64,000 bases of DNA, taken from positions 586,501 through 650,500 of the forward strand of contig JAHDVF020000890.1 of NCBI GenBank assembly GCA_022606425.2, written 5' to 3'. The DNA is from Lepidostoma basale. Taxonomy: Eukaryota > Arthropoda > Insecta > Trichoptera > Lepidostomatidae. The notes below the pieces were generated by a model, which was not told the DNA's origin, did no database searches, and saw only the letters and a program-made list of their open reading frames with translations. This document shows, piece after piece, positions 9,700 through 19,829 of this stretch (position 1 is its first letter; each line of letters opens with the position of its first letter). The position numbers and the translations under genes were made by a program.

Positions 9700-10389
9700 G
9701 TGAATGGTTGAATGGATACATATATTTTTTCATTTTATCAAAAAAATAATTTAAAAAACAAAACTCATGGATGTAAGTCATATTACTCAAAATGCATGTA
9801 GATAACCCCAATGAAAGAAGACTTGGATTGGGGCCAGGATAGTACTGCTATCAGAATGAAAGCATATTAAGCAAAACGGTACGGATGAATGATCATTAAT
9901 GTATTTTGTTGAAGTCGATACGGTGTACGGCTTTCACACAATACTCCCAGTATGACAACGCTGCAAGGGGTGGGAAAAAATAATCCCCGAGAGCGGCGAA
10001 CGATTCAGCAATATTGCAAGCTTAAACACACATAAAAGAGCATTTGAAACTTTTCAATTGAGTTCGTTAAACATGCATTTCAGAAAGTATAATGCTTTAA
10101 CCAAAGTGGCACAGGGCCAACTGACACGCGATTCTGGTACGCCAAAAGGCTCCGAGTTCGGGCTGGCTCGCTTGATTCAGCCCAGGCAATACGGGATTTT
10201 TTTATTATACTTATTTGTCCTATACGCCAGACGGGTTCTTGGCAGGACGTATGCTTTAAGGTAGACAAAAGCGATGCTAAAATAAAATAACTCTAAGATG
10301 CAATGATCGTGAAATTAAAGTTTGTCTATTCTTATGAAACGAATGAAAAAATCTGGTAAATAAAATGAAGAAAGTAAAATGTTTACACG
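9700..10389. other. Low-copy spacer; moderate-GC block at 10020-10270
   Basis: No repeat match within the window. Bases 10058-10264 are open on both strands for over 60 codons without recognisable motifs, which reflects composition rather than coding. Possible conserved noncoding DNA. Confidence 0.3.
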
Positions 10390-10550
10390 AATTTCGTGGC
10401 AGAGTTGCAAGAGCTATGACTGTCACATCGTACGTCCCGATGTCAGTGTGAGAAGAAAAAAAATCTCACACTGTCATTAATACGATGTAGAATTCACGTG
10501 ACAATAAAATGGCAATAGATAAGCTACGTATCACATGTCATGAGAATCAA
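10390..10550 (+). repeat. SINE-1 copy, plus strand
   Basis: A-box region CGTGGCAGAGTTGCAAGAGC at 10395-10414. The B box has been lost, replaced by an A-rich stretch (10455-10465). Then TCTCACACTGTC, TGTAGAATTCACGTGACAAT, AAAATGGCAATAGAT and CACATGTCATGAGAATCA. One of two plus-strand copies. Confidence 0.65.
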
Positions 10551-10604
10551 TAGAATAACAAATTGTATACTGTAATTCAGTTAAAAAAACTCTTGTATAA
10601 AAAA

Positions 10605-10805
10605 AAATTGTGGAATTGGACGGGCCATATTCACTAACGGACGATCGGTGGACCAGACGTAGCCCAGCCGCAGTATGGTCTGATGATATCAAAAGAGTAG
10701 CAGGAGCTCAATAGCACAAAGTGGCAAAGGAAAGAGTTGTAGAAGTCGGTAAGGGAGGCCTATGCCACAACTGAATGGACTAATAGCTGATGATGATAAC
10801 ATATG
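10605..10805 (+). pseudogene. Family C non-LTR 3'-end relic
   Basis: Reading with frame changes gives GHI, RWTRRSPAAVWSDDIKRVAG and a REAYA-like end, then a GATGATGAT-like tail. The same end is better preserved at 49668-49850 (EWRPRTGHRNPGRP, then REIYVQQWTTIG). Strongly decayed. Confidence 0.45.
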
Positions 10806-11340
10806 GCTTTATAAAAATTTAAATTTAAAGAACTACGGTAAATACAAATTTCAGAAATAATAAATAGAATTAGAGGGTACTTACGTAAACAGAATACATA
10901 AAATCCCACCAAACAGCCCTTCATTTTGATGATATAAAAGTGGTCCTTACCTAATAGAAAAGAAAAAAACGAATGAATATATATACAATATTTTTTTAAT
11001 TTTAAATTAGGAATAGTGAGACATTTTAAATATGCATATAAAATGAGTGAAAACGATAAAAAAATACGTATATTTTTATTCATAACCTCAGCATCCATGA
11101 AAGAAATTTCAACATATGAGGGAGCAATAGCCTCCGGGCTGGTACTTTCGAGAAGACAACATATGTTTATTTATTATTATATAGGGTAAGTTAATTTATG
11201 ATCGAACTCTATCGAAACATGTAATTTTTATTTATAAGAGAAAACAATTCGATTTTTTAGTAAAAATGCACAAACTCAAGATCCCACTATTATCATCCTC
11301 GCTCCAGCAAATATTATAAATCTTACAACATATAATATTA
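10806..11340. other. No gene seen
   Basis: AT-rich. A 112-codon minus-strand frame (11098-10760) is hydrophobic and repetitive with no motif; I do not call it a gene. It borders the mariner insertion. Confidence 0.4.
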
Positions 11341-11367
11341 GGTGTATAAATTTGCTTCCGCCGTTTT
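11341..11367 (+). repeat. Mariner left terminal inverted repeat
   Basis: 27 nt, identical as reverse complement to 12595-12621. Perfect identity argues against long decay. Confidence 0.9.
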
Positions 11368-11510
11368 GCAATATATGGCAGTAGCGGTAAGTGGTAGTTG
11401 GAATAAATAGATCATAGATGTCATACAATAAGCTAAAGTATTTGTAAACATAACGCCATCGAAATATTAGTCGATTTGTGTCTTCATCATAAAGTTATTC
11501 CCGATTAAAC

Positions 11511-12545
11511 ATGTCAGCTTACGAGCCAAATTCTCGTCATTTGCGGGAGGTTTTAATTTTATGCTTTAATATGAAGAAATCTGCGGCTGAGGCTCATCGA
11601 ATGCTCTCAAATACCTATGGTGAGGCCGCTATTAGTGAAAGAACGTGCCGAGAGTGGTTTCAACGCTTCAAGAACGGTGATTTTTGCGTCGAAGACCAGC
11701 ATGGCGGTGGAAGAGAGAAGGTTTTCGAAGATGCAGAATTGGAGGCATTACTTGATCAAGACTCGTGTCAAACGCAACAAGAATTGGCAGGATCATTGGG
11801 AGTGACGCAACCAGCCATTTTAAAACGCCTGAAAGTCATGGGAATGATTCAGAAACAAGGAAATTGGGTGCCGTACGAGTTGAAGCCGAGAGATGTTGAA
11901 CGGCGTTTGTGTGTTTGTGAACAGCTGCTAGCAAGGCAAAGACGGAAGGGATTTCTGCATCGCATTGTGACTGGGGACGAGAAATGGGTTCATTACGATA
12001 ATCCCAAGCGCAGAAAATCATGGGGATATCCCGGCCATGCTTCCACGTCGACGGCCAAACCGAATATTCACGGTTCCAAGGTTATGCTCAGTATTTGGTG
12101 GGACCAGCTCGGCGTAGTGTATTATGAGTTGTTAAAACCGACTGAAACAATCACAGGCGATCGTTATCGAACGCAATTAATGCGTTTGAGCCGAGCATTG
12201 AAAGACAAACGGCCGCAATACAACGAAAGACATGATAAAGTGATTTTACAGCATGACAATGCTCGACCCCATGTTGCGAAAGTGGTCAAGACATACTTGG
12301 AAACTTTGAAATGGGAAGTCCTACAGCACCCGCCGTATTCTCCAGACGTTGCTCCCTCGGACTATCACTTGTTTCGATCAATGGCACACGGCCTAGCTGA
12401 CCAGCACTTCCGGTCTTATGAAGAAGTCAAAAATTGGATCGATTCGTGGATCGCTTCAAAAGATGACCAGTTTTTTCAACGCGGGATTCGTATGCTGCCC
12501 GAAAGATGGGAGAAAGTAGTGGCCAGCAATGGACAATACTTTTAA
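11511..12545 (+). CDS. Mariner transposase (DD34D)
   Basis: 344 codons, ATG to TAA, with no stop or frameshift. The transposase binds the terminal repeats and cuts and pastes the element at TA sites. Residues 1-~110 hold the paired helix-turn-helix DNA-binding region (AAEAHRMLSN.., RTCREWFQRFKNGDF, then QQELAGSLGVTQPAILKRL). The linker WVPYEL corresponds to the conserved WVPHEL. Catalytic aspartates are D156 (TGDEKW), D249 (HDNARPH) and D284 (YSPDVAPSDYHLF), with 34 residues between the last two, the mariner DD34D signature. Length fits the family (about 340-350). The 143-bp leader from the left repeat is also typical. The subfamily is not assigned. Confidence 0.95.
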   Translation: MSAYEPNSRHLREVLILCFNMKKSAAEAHRMLSNTYGEAAISERTCREWFQRFKNGDFCVEDQHGGGREKVFEDAELEALLDQDSCQTQQELAGSLGVTQPAILKRLKVMGMIQKQGNWVPYELKPRDVERRLCVCEQLLARQRRKGFLHRIVTGDEKWVHYDNPKRRKSWGYPGHASTSTAKPNIHGSKVMLSIWWDQLGVVYYELLKPTETITGDRYRTQLMRLSRALKDKRPQYNERHDKVILQHDNARPHVAKVVKTYLETLKWEVLQHPPYSPDVAPSDYHLFRSMAHGLADQHFRSYEEVKNWIDSWIASKDDQFFQRGIRMLPERWEKVVASNGQYF

Positions 12546-12594
12546 TCATAAATGTATAACCAGTTTTTTACGATAAAGCCTCGAATTTCGGAAA

Positions 12595-12621
12595 AAAACG
12601 GCGGAAGCAAATTTATACACC
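12595..12621 (-). repeat. Mariner right terminal inverted repeat
   Basis: Reverse complement of 11341-11367 over all 27 nt. It lies 49 bp after the transposase stop. Confidence 0.9.
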
Positions 12622-13009
12622 ACGTCAAATTTGTATTTAGAATGGGTACAATTAAACTTTCATTCGCTGTTTCTAGAATAATGACGTTAAACTCGATTCG
12701 ATAAGGTCGTTGGTAATATGAATGACCCAGCAAGGTAAAAATGTATGTACATTTCATTTAAAATCTCTTTCTAACGGTATGATATATTACTGTAGTCGAA
12801 CTGCTTGTATCTGTTATCTTTACTCTTCATAATATTAAAAAAAAACATTATTGATGTTTGTGTTGCATGCCATTATTGTGCCTACCATTTAACAAAAGCC
12901 CTTTGTGCTTATATAAATAAAAAAATAAAAATTAACATCTACATCAAGATTTTAAAATCTTTCGTTTTAAACATTAATTATGATTATTGACAAGCCAAAT
13001 CTTCTAAAC
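12622..13009. other. No gene seen
   Basis: AT-rich spacer after the mariner; short frames only. Confidence 0.4.
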
Positions 13010-13110
13010 ATGTCGAGAAGACTGCAAGATCGGAGGATTGGAGGCGTTTTGTTTTAGCTACGGGCAGTTCCATAGATCACGACGCTCAATAATGAGGAAA
13101 CGAAGAAAGA
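13010..13110 (+). pseudogene. Family D non-LTR 3'-end scrap
   Basis: In one frame, KTARSEDWRRFVLATGSSID then a stop and a GAAGAAGAAG-type tail. It matches the terminal block read at 22385-22515 (minus, KREVRTVENIGDRKHFFLAT) and 56850-56970 (minus, RAAENTEDLRHFVSYISS). Confidence 0.4.
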
Positions 13111-13144
13111 AGAAGAAGACATGTGATAATTTGATAATAATTGT

Positions 13145-13560
13145 ATTTTGCGTTTAACAAACTCATGTAAATAATGTCTAGGTTTTTTTATATCCCTTAA
13201 TAAAGAAGCAAAATAAAATATAATAAAATGTCTAGTAAACAGACGATTTCATTCGTATTAATTATTTGGACTTGGACTTGGATCTTCTGGCTTACAGAGG
13301 TTCAGCTCTAATGGCTATTCCTCTTACGTCTGTAGGAAACATTGTTGGAATGCGATTTGGTAGTTGTTTTATGATAGGGCTAAATGTATGGCCCGAAGTG
13401 TCCCTCCGGAAGAGGACGAGGGGGGTTTGACAATATTGTTCAAGAAACATTAAATAAATAAATAAAAAAAATTGCAATGAAGCTGTTGACAAGCGACTAA
13501 ATTTTGCGTGTAACAAGCTCATGTAAAGAATGTCTAGGTTCTTTTTATATCCCTTAATAA
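13145..13560. repeat. 60-bp direct repeats bracketing nested repeats
   Basis: 13147-13203 and 13499-13556 share GCGT.TAACAA.CTCATGTAAA, AATGTCTAGGTT and TATATCCCTTAATAA. Between them is a GCCTT-subfamily copy, itself split at ~13267-13429 by repeat J. Confidence 0.5.
13265..13430 (-). repeat. Repeat J copy inserted in a GCCTT-subfamily repeat
   Basis: The sequence interrupts the usual TTAATTATTTAATATGG..ATTGTTCAAGAAAC continuity. Minus-strand reading has RDTSGHTF and TMFPTDVRGIAIRAEPL before a stop. The 116-codon frame it belongs to (13642-13292) is a chance join across the insertion border. Confidence 0.45.
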
Positions 13561-13639
13561 GCAGGTTGGATGCCCAGCCGTGAACTGACCTGTGGTAACC
13601 CGTGGAGGCGATAAACAAAGGGCTAATGAGACTGTGAAC

Positions 13640-13930
13640 CACTATTAATTACGCGCCCGTTCAGCAGCTCTCACAACAATAATAACTGCCGGGCGGCACT
13701 CTACTTACTGTAATTAATTCATTAGCCGCGATACCTTTAAAAAAAGCCACAGGTAATTGAGAATGGCTGGCATGGAGTGCGGGACCCAATTCACACGGTT
13801 CCAAATTAAATGAACACTCGTATTGTTATAAAGGATTTCTAACAGCTTTGCTATCTCAAAAATTATAATTTTAAATTATCGTTCTTTTGTTTTGTGTAAA
13901 TAATTTTAAAATCGTTTTCTATCTCATATT
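13640..13930. other. Low-copy island
   Basis: Moderate-GC, with GTAATTAATTCATTAGC (clustered homeodomain-like cores) at about 13710-13726. No coding signal. Possible regulatory element. Confidence 0.3.
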
Positions 13931-13935
13931 TTATA

Positions 13936-14501
13936 ATGAAAAAAAAGACTAAGGTAAAAAAAATATCTTGGATCTTGTGTCGACGTTGTTTGTTCCCCAC
14001 GTGTTGGAAAGTTCGTTCTTCGGTGATTAGGTATTGTTGGATGGTGAGAGGAAGGTGTTTTTGGAGAATGTGTATGACATTTGGAATTGATTACCAGAAT
14101 AGAGAGGAATGTGGTGGGATCGGGGTGGCCTGGGCAGCGGACGAGAACTTGGATCGGGACCGTGGGATGGTGACAAGGAATGTCCTTGGATGTGGGTCGG
14201 TTGGTCCTGGGTACGTAACTGAGTGCGGCGAGAATTAGTCATGGGTAGAAACCGATGTCGTAATGGGTTTAAGATACAGGATGGAGTAAGTATGATGATA
14301 AGGGAAGGTAGGGCATGGGGCGTTAGAGTAAATCATCGAAACGGCAGCGATGGCGATGGCGAAGCAAGAGGAGGCGCCATCAGTGACGGCAGGAAATCAC
14401 AGGACGGAGGCATCCAGCCTTCTCCAGCAGACGTTGTCATTTTAACTGGCTGCCTGGTTGATTGTGAGACCGAACACCATGTGAAATCTCTTCCATTTTG
14501 A
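13936..14501 (+). other. GC- and purine-rich block with two overlapping open frames
   Basis: Frames 13936-14238 (100 codons) and 14223-14501 (92 codons) overlap. Translations are rich in G, R and D and show no known domain. The block is clearly less AT-rich than its neighbours and is unique here. It may be a captured cDNA, a host exon or noncoding RNA. There is no poly(A) or target duplication at the borders that I can see. Confidence 0.25.
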
Positions 14502-15589
14502 AGCACCATAAAAACAATAAATCACCCACTGCGATGCACTTACATATACAAACAACTTATTTTAACTATTTCAAATTCAGAAAAGTACTAAAACAATTCA
14601 AAATGTAGAAAAAAACATGTTTTTTTTCACGAGAAATTTCGTGAGACAGTTTGCCTATGGACGCCATATTGTTGCTCAATCAATTTTGGACGAGTCATTT
14701 GTTTTATCGAAATTTTATTCGGTGTTACAAGTTGTGAAAAATACAATTCCGTATATTAAAACTATTTAATCGATAGTCCTTGAATAAATATTATAAAATA
14801 GTTTGGATGGCTGTAATAAATTAATTTGTGTAAACATTTTAATACATAAATCCATTTTTTAATACACGCAAGTTTCCAAATTACTTATTTATTTATTAAT
14901 TTTAATAGTTTAAAACATACCTTATTTATATTATTACGATTCTTTGTTCATTAAAAAGCAGTTTAAAAAAAGTTTATTTTTTTTGTAAATTGGGTGTGAT
15001 GGCTAAATAAGTTATGGAATCTGTGATAACATCGTATTCAATCTAGAAAATTTAACAATATAGGTATTATTCCGTTAATAAATTACATGAAAATGTGTAT
15101 TTTTATACATATTTAAAAGCGACAAATGATTAAAACTAACACAAAAGAAAAAATATTATATATAAATTTGGCAACATCGCATTGAGGAAGATTTGATATT
15201 CAGTTCAGGTAACAATGTCAGATCAAATGTAGTCTTAGTCATGGTATGAAATCTAGAATCAAAATATGTTTGGGGGAGTTCTTATCGCGGTGGGAACTAT
15301 GTATTATATGAACTGTCACATCGCATTTAGGACGATGGAAACAATGAGAAAACTCACGGAGCATGAATAAAAATGCGGGGGGATTCTATAAACGTAAACA
15401 ATACACCAATTTAGATGCATTTGAATAATTTTATTGGCGGATAAAATGTAATGGCGGTGTGTTTATTCAAAATGGCAGACAAGTTTTGAGCCCGATTTCT
15501 GACTCGTGATGTTTAAACACAGTGTCCCGTGCCGTTTTACACACCTTTAAAAATAATCTTGTTTAAACAAAACAAATGATGAAAACATC
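14502..15589. other. No gene seen
   Basis: AT-rich. Bases 15180-15560 contain a moderate-GC low-copy stretch. No coding or repeat evidence. Confidence 0.35.
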
Positions 15590-15730
15590 ATATTCAATAA
15601 TTAAGAAAAATGCAAACGCACGTTTTCTAGAAATTGTGCGTATTACATTTTATGGGAACGATAGGTTTTGCCTTGCTAAGAGACCAACATGTTCTCCTCG
15701 TAAAATATAATGAATTTTCCAACAACAAAA
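15590..15730 (-). repeat. GCCTT-subfamily relic
   Basis: The ACGCACGTTTTCTAGAA.., ATTTTATGGGAACGATAGG and TTTTGCCTTGCTAAGAG blocks match the family in shortened, decayed form. Confidence 0.45.
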
Positions 15731-15756
15731 AAAAAAACTTGTTTGTACGTCATTTT

Positions 15757-16080
15757 TATTTTAAGTTTCAATCCTAGGGATTAGTTTGCAGCAAAGTTTA
15801 ACATCTTTGCTGATTCTTAGGATACCACTTGAACTTTTTTAATGTAGTTTCCCGTTGCTTTCTACGTTGTTGTATACAACAGGTTATTTTAACCCAATTA
15901 TTATAAACAATAGTTTAGGTTTTTATTCTCATGATAGTTAGCTAGTACGTCATTTTTATATTTACGTGAATTGTACCAGACCAAACACAGAGTGAGATTT
16001 TTATTTTTATTTTCGGGAATCGAACCCGGGATCTTCGGTCTGGCAATCATTGATGTTGTCACTCTGCCACGAAGGCCATT
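15757..16080 (-). repeat. SINE-1, longest copy
   Basis: Head on the minus strand: CTTCGTGGCAGAGTG (A box) at 16061-16075, B box GGTTCGATTCCC at about 16017-16028. The body is interrupted by an A-rich patch. The 3' part runs through AACTGTAAA-type sequence to a CCTAGGATTGAAAC end at about 15766-15779. It shows the SINE is about 320 bp with a ..CCTAGGATTG-type 3' end. Confidence 0.75.
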
Positions 16081-16099
16081 TCGTTCAAAATAAAATGTC

Positions 16100-16620
16100 T
16101 ACTTACTATGGATAAAATATTTTATTAAATAAAAATAAAATTTTCCTCAAAGTACCTCAATGACGAAATTTCAAAATGGTTTAGAACAAAAAACAATTAT
16201 TTTCCTTTTAACTTTGGAATAAAACAAAATGGGGCACCGTGTATGTATGTATATTCGTGTGAATTTCTGAGGGTGTCCTTTACCCTGTCACATTTCACGA
16301 GGGCAGATTTTATATCAACAGTATCGGGCGGAATGAAATTTATCGAATCTAAGCGGCAGTTTGGTCGGCGATTTATTGCATCTTGCTTTTGGAGCACGTG
16401 TACACAATTTAAGAGCAGTAAATCTCGCGTGCCAGTGTTGCCAACAGTTACATGTCAAGTATACTAGAAGAAGCAATATAAATACACACATTAGCCCAAC
16501 GCGAACGGAAGCCCCTATATCAAAAGTATTGTTAAGGATAGAAATCTCACAACGGACGCTGAAATAGCTAAACACGCTTACAATAAATATAAAATAACTA
16601 AATAAAATATTATTCAATAA
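16100..16620. other. Low-copy island, no gene seen
   Basis: Both strands stay open for 66-100 codons at 16197-16617 without motifs. Moderate GC. Possible conserved noncoding DNA. Confidence 0.3.
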
Positions 16621-16623
16621 TGC

Positions 16624-16880
16624 TAGCAGAATAATGATGAGAATAGAATAATGCTGTAGACATGAGATCCTTTAGACATATGTGTAGTAAAACGATGTAC
16701 GGCAGAATTTCAAATGCTGTCATAACGAAGGAATTTAGAGGAAGAAAGAATGAAAAATATGAAAGGATCACTGCGTTAGTTTGGACATATGAAAACGCAT
16801 ATATGAAGAAAGAATGGTTTAGAAAGCATACGTTAAAGATAAAGTTATATGGAGGAAGTCGTGACATGACCAAAATAATC
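16624..16880 (+). pseudogene. Family A fragment, frame-shifted
   Basis: Reads CSKTMYGRISNAVITKEF, then in other frames MKRI.., WTYEN, MKKEWF and HDQN-like remnants. It is collinear with the CGKSVYDRV..RWFGHMERM..EERM order of family A, with several small deletions. Confidence 0.5.
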
Positions 16881-16904
16881 ATGTTTTAAAGATAAACCAT
16901 GTCC

Positions 16905-17285
16905 TTCTTTCGGTGCCGTATCAGTTCCCTCAATATTGGCGATCACTGCAGCAAAGCCATCTCTCTCCTTGGCCACTTGGAACAGGTTCTGAACTCTTGT
17001 TATTCCTGTCCACTCTTTGATGTTCCGCAGCCAGGACAGCTGCTTTCTACCAACTTCTCGACGTCCCTCCACTTTACCCATTAATATCAGTCGAAAGAGG
17101 TGGTATTTTTCTCCCCTTAGTACATGACCCAAATATGAGACCTTTCTAATTTTCACACTTGACAACAGCTCTCTCCATTACTAACCCCATCGGTCCACGG
17201 TATACGGAGCATTCTGCGATATATCCACATCTCGAACGCTTCCAACCGGTACATTTCTTTCACACACTTTCAGAGTCCAGGTTAG
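16905..17285 (-). pseudogene. Family E non-LTR ORF2 C-terminal fragment
   Basis: On the minus strand, frame pieces give EMYRLEAFEMWIYRRML and PWTDGVSN, then KVSYLGHVLRGEKYHLFRLI, MGKVEGRREVGRKQLSWLRN and IKEWTGITRVQNLFQVAKER. This is the standard tail after the reverse transcriptase in insect RTE/CR1-type elements. One frame break near 17165. Relatives: 37815-37935 and 62195-62312. Confidence 0.7.
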
Positions 17286-17325
17286 AAGTCAGAAAAATCG
17301 ACGTGCGCGTATGAATGTGGAATCA
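17286..17325 (+). pseudogene. Family A 40-bp scrap
   Basis: GAAGTCAGAAAAATCGACGT and the following ATGAATGTGGA correspond to the VRSRKNRRA..MNVE part of family A. Confidence 0.35.
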
Positions 17326-18030
17326 CATTAGAATATTTTTTTAAAACGATGTATTTTCAACAATTTTTTGCACTATGTTTAAAATGGATGTCTTTGATCC
17401 TAAACATGTTTGTGAAAAGGGCAAAAATGGTGTTGAGACAAACAATGATACGACATTAAACTATTGTATTCGAATTCGAAACACGCTGTGAGTTCTTTAT
17501 CGCTATTCCATTTAATAAATGAAATTTCGTTTGGCTCCCGACGTCAACTGTCAAAAACTTCGCGTGTTGAATTGAATAATGTTTATATGTTCTAGATGCA
17601 TTTATACTATCGTTTCCTGTCAGCGTTTCTTATGTGTATGGCCTTTTATTACGTGGCTTGGCTATTCAAACATAATACCCGAATCACATAACAAGGTATG
17701 ACACACGAAACTCAAAGTTTTCCAACGCGGGCTTTCACAAAACCAACCGGATTCATTCCATGCCGTGAATTTTGAATATGAGTCACGAATGTCCCCGAGT
17801 CACGGAAGAAAATGATAATCAAAATTTATTTGTATGGTTTTTCAAAAGAAAGTGCATACCACACAAAATACGGATAACAAAAAAATCTGAAATTATGATT
17901 AATCTGTATTTTGATTAATGTCGGGGATTCCGTTATCTGAAAAGGTTTTTATATAAAAAAAAAAAACATTCTTAATTTATTGTTATTTGAAGTTTCATAG
18001 AAGAAGTTGATAGTAAATAATGAAAATAAT
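17326..18030. other. No gene seen; decayed repeat at its start
   Basis: 17345-17425 resembles the decayed hammerhead repeat at 8155-8345. The rest is AT-rich spacer. Confidence 0.4.
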
Positions 18031-18058
18031 CGCCTAGCGAGCTGCCTAAACCGGTCGA
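18031..18058 (+). repeat. Hammerhead-like relic, CCGG subfamily
   Basis: GCCTAGCGAGCTGCCTAAACCGGTCGAAG in parts: right half of helix II (CTGCC), TAAA in place of GAAA, CCGG, TC. The 5' core box is missing. Related to 29639-29676 and 48215-48247. Confidence 0.4.
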
Positions 18059-18085
18059 AGTCATAAACCTAAGTAAAATTTGACT

Positions 18086-18372
18086 AAAGGCCGTGACACA
18101 CTGTTTGAAACAAACTCTCCACAGGGGTGACCTTGGTGGAGAGCTGTGGAGCCCACGGTTGGTGTAGCGTCCACACACTGTTGTAAACAAGCTCTTCACA
18201 CGTGGAATGCGTGTTTACAACGGCGGGATCCACACGCTACTATGCGCGTCCGTCCACAAAGTTTGTTGAAGGTCAAACGAATTTTGGTTTCAAACAAGTG
18301 TCTACACAGTTTTAAACCGCCAGTGGAGACCGATGTGGAGAGCTTGTTTAAAACAGTGTGGCACGGCTTTAA
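18086..18372. mobile_element. PIF/Harbinger-like MITE, copy 1
   Basis: Terminal inverted repeats of about 35 bp (..GCCGTG.CACACTGTTT.AAACAA..CTCTCCAC) at both ends, flanked by TAA on each side, a TWA-type target duplication typical of PIF/Harbinger. The interior has further sub-terminal copies of GTGGAGAGCTTGTTT. No ORF of meaning. The second copy at 41700-41961 is inverted. Confidence 0.7.
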
Positions 18373-18520
18373 ATATACAAGTATTCTTTAAAGATATTTA
18401 TTTTATTATTTTCATTATACACTACATTATACACTATTAATTTACAATACTTAAGGCGTTAACACTGTGAAATTCCATAATATTTTTTTTAAATTAAAAC
18501 GTTTTTTTTTTTTTTTAAAT

Positions 18521-18577
18521 CAGTTTTCTCGACACGTTTCGAAGGTTTTACACATTTATTATCACCCGGTGAGGAAG
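18521..18577 (-). repeat. Hammerhead-like motif, GAAGG subfamily, decayed
   Basis: Minus strand has GGTGATAATAAATGTGTAAAACCTTCGAAACGTGTCG in parts: the GAAA-CGTG-TC half is intact, the CUGAUGA box is lost. Confidence 0.4.
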
Positions 18578-18864
18578 GTATTAAACTTATATATAATAAC
18601 AAAAAGAAATCTATAGTACTTTAGCATTCTCGTTTTTTCTAATGAAACTTGTATGTTGATTAATGTCGTGGATTTCCGTTAACTAAGAACGTTTATTTAT
18701 AAAAATATATAATCATTAAAATACTTAAGGCGTTAACACTGTGGAATTCCATGTCATATTTTATTAATCAAAACGCAAATGTTTCCACTTTTCTTTTATA
18801 TTTCTAGAAATGTTTCTCATTAATGAATTTTTAATATTAAAAAATATTAAGATTGGTCTTCCAT

Positions 18865-19076
18865 CCAATCTTAATGGATGGCGCTAGTGTAGATTGAACT
18901 AAAAAATGTGAAGTGTTCCTCAACATTGTAGCATATATACATCTTCCAAAAATTTGTCAGACGTGGTGGTCGTAAGAATGGGGAATGTTGTTAAACATAA
19001 AGCGATCGTTTAACCCAACCAATGACAGGTCATAAGTCCTGTAAGCGCCTCGACCACCATATTCTGTTCCCAGAAA
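18865..19076 (+). repeat. Dispersed 210-bp repeat K, copy 1
   Basis: From GATGGCGCTAGTGTAGATTG to about TCGACCACCATATTCTG. It matches 59927-60150 inverted, nearly full length (landmarks TTCCTCAACATTGTAGCATA, GTCAGACGTGGTGGTCGTAA, CCAACCAATGACAGGTCATA). No inverted termini or coding. Unknown class. Confidence 0.6.
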
Positions 19077-19082
19077 AACAAT

Positions 19083-19120
19083 TTACATCTTCGTCTCTAT
19101 TGAGATACAATTAATCCTTA
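19083..19120. repeat. 35-bp repeat shared with 43660-43703
   Basis: CATCTTCGTCTCTATTGAGATACAA followed by TAATCCTTA (in two parts) matches 43664-43700 with one or two changes; there it forms the right arm of a perfect-looking inverted repeat. Confidence 0.45.
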
Positions 19121-19379
19121 TTAAAAAATATACAAAATCATGATGGTATAACTAATTTAAATTGAAACTTAAAGTCACAAAATGATAACAAAAAAATCGG
19201 ATATTAAAATTTTTGCGCTTTGTTTTACCATATACTAGTAATATTCATTTTAATGGATTTCAACGATTCTCACTGAATACAAACTTTTAGTGACTACATT
19301 TTTGCAAAATCGTGGCAATGTACACAATGAACTGTCATTCGAATATTATTTTAAAGCAATAGTTTTTCACTTAGTAAAC

Positions 19380-19700
19380 TCGACACGTGACACTAGACGG
19401 TACTGTCAGCCGTCACCTGTTATCGTTCAATTGACCCGAAACCCGGAGGCTGCGAAAACTGGTGCAGATCGCCCGCGGCCGATTCGGCAACGCAAACATG
19501 CCTCTAAATGCGCCGGCCGTGGACAATGCGCCGGTAATTGTCACCTGACGGTAATCGTCCGCCCCGGGATAACCCAATCCCGGGATTCCGGGTTGGCCTT
19601 TCCCGGGATAACAATGCAGATCCGGCAACAGCGCACATTTGCATATGACCGAATCAAAATTGGCGCTGCCTCTAAATGGTCCGGAGTTTTGCGACAAATT
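19380..19700. other. CpG-rich island with CCCGGGATAAC repeats
   Basis: Strikingly GC- and CpG-rich against the AT-rich surroundings. Contains several CCCGGGAT units in both orientations (about 19562-19612), CGCCGGCCGTGG, CCGCGGCC and an ATTTGCAT octamer (19638-19645). Both strands are open (plus to 150 codons, minus 94), as expected from composition. No protein domain seen. Candidates: promoter or enhancer, or a low-copy TE piece. Confidence 0.35.
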
Positions 19701-19829
19701 AAATCATCTGAAAATTATGTGATAAAACTTTCATACGAATGACTTAATTTGTGTTGTGGCATTATTAAAATTAATTTAAAACACTTTTATGCTTTGATTT
19801 TATAGCAGTTTATTTTGTTTTATCGAACC

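Larger units (their letters stand above)
11341..12621 (+). mobile_element. Mariner transposon, apparently complete
   Basis: Perfect 27-bp terminal inverted repeats at 11341-11367 and 12595-12621 (GGTGTATAAATTTGCTTCCG at the left end) bracket one intact transposase gene; total 1281 bp, typical for mariner. The left flank is ATATTA; the right flank (ACGTC) has no matching TA, so the outermost bases or the TA target duplication have changed on one side. The gene plus intact repeats make it a candidate for a recently active copy. Confidence 0.9.

Noticed and set aside
19290..19742. 150-codon plus frame in the CpG-rich island as a gene
   Set aside because: Both strands are open because of composition; no protein motif.
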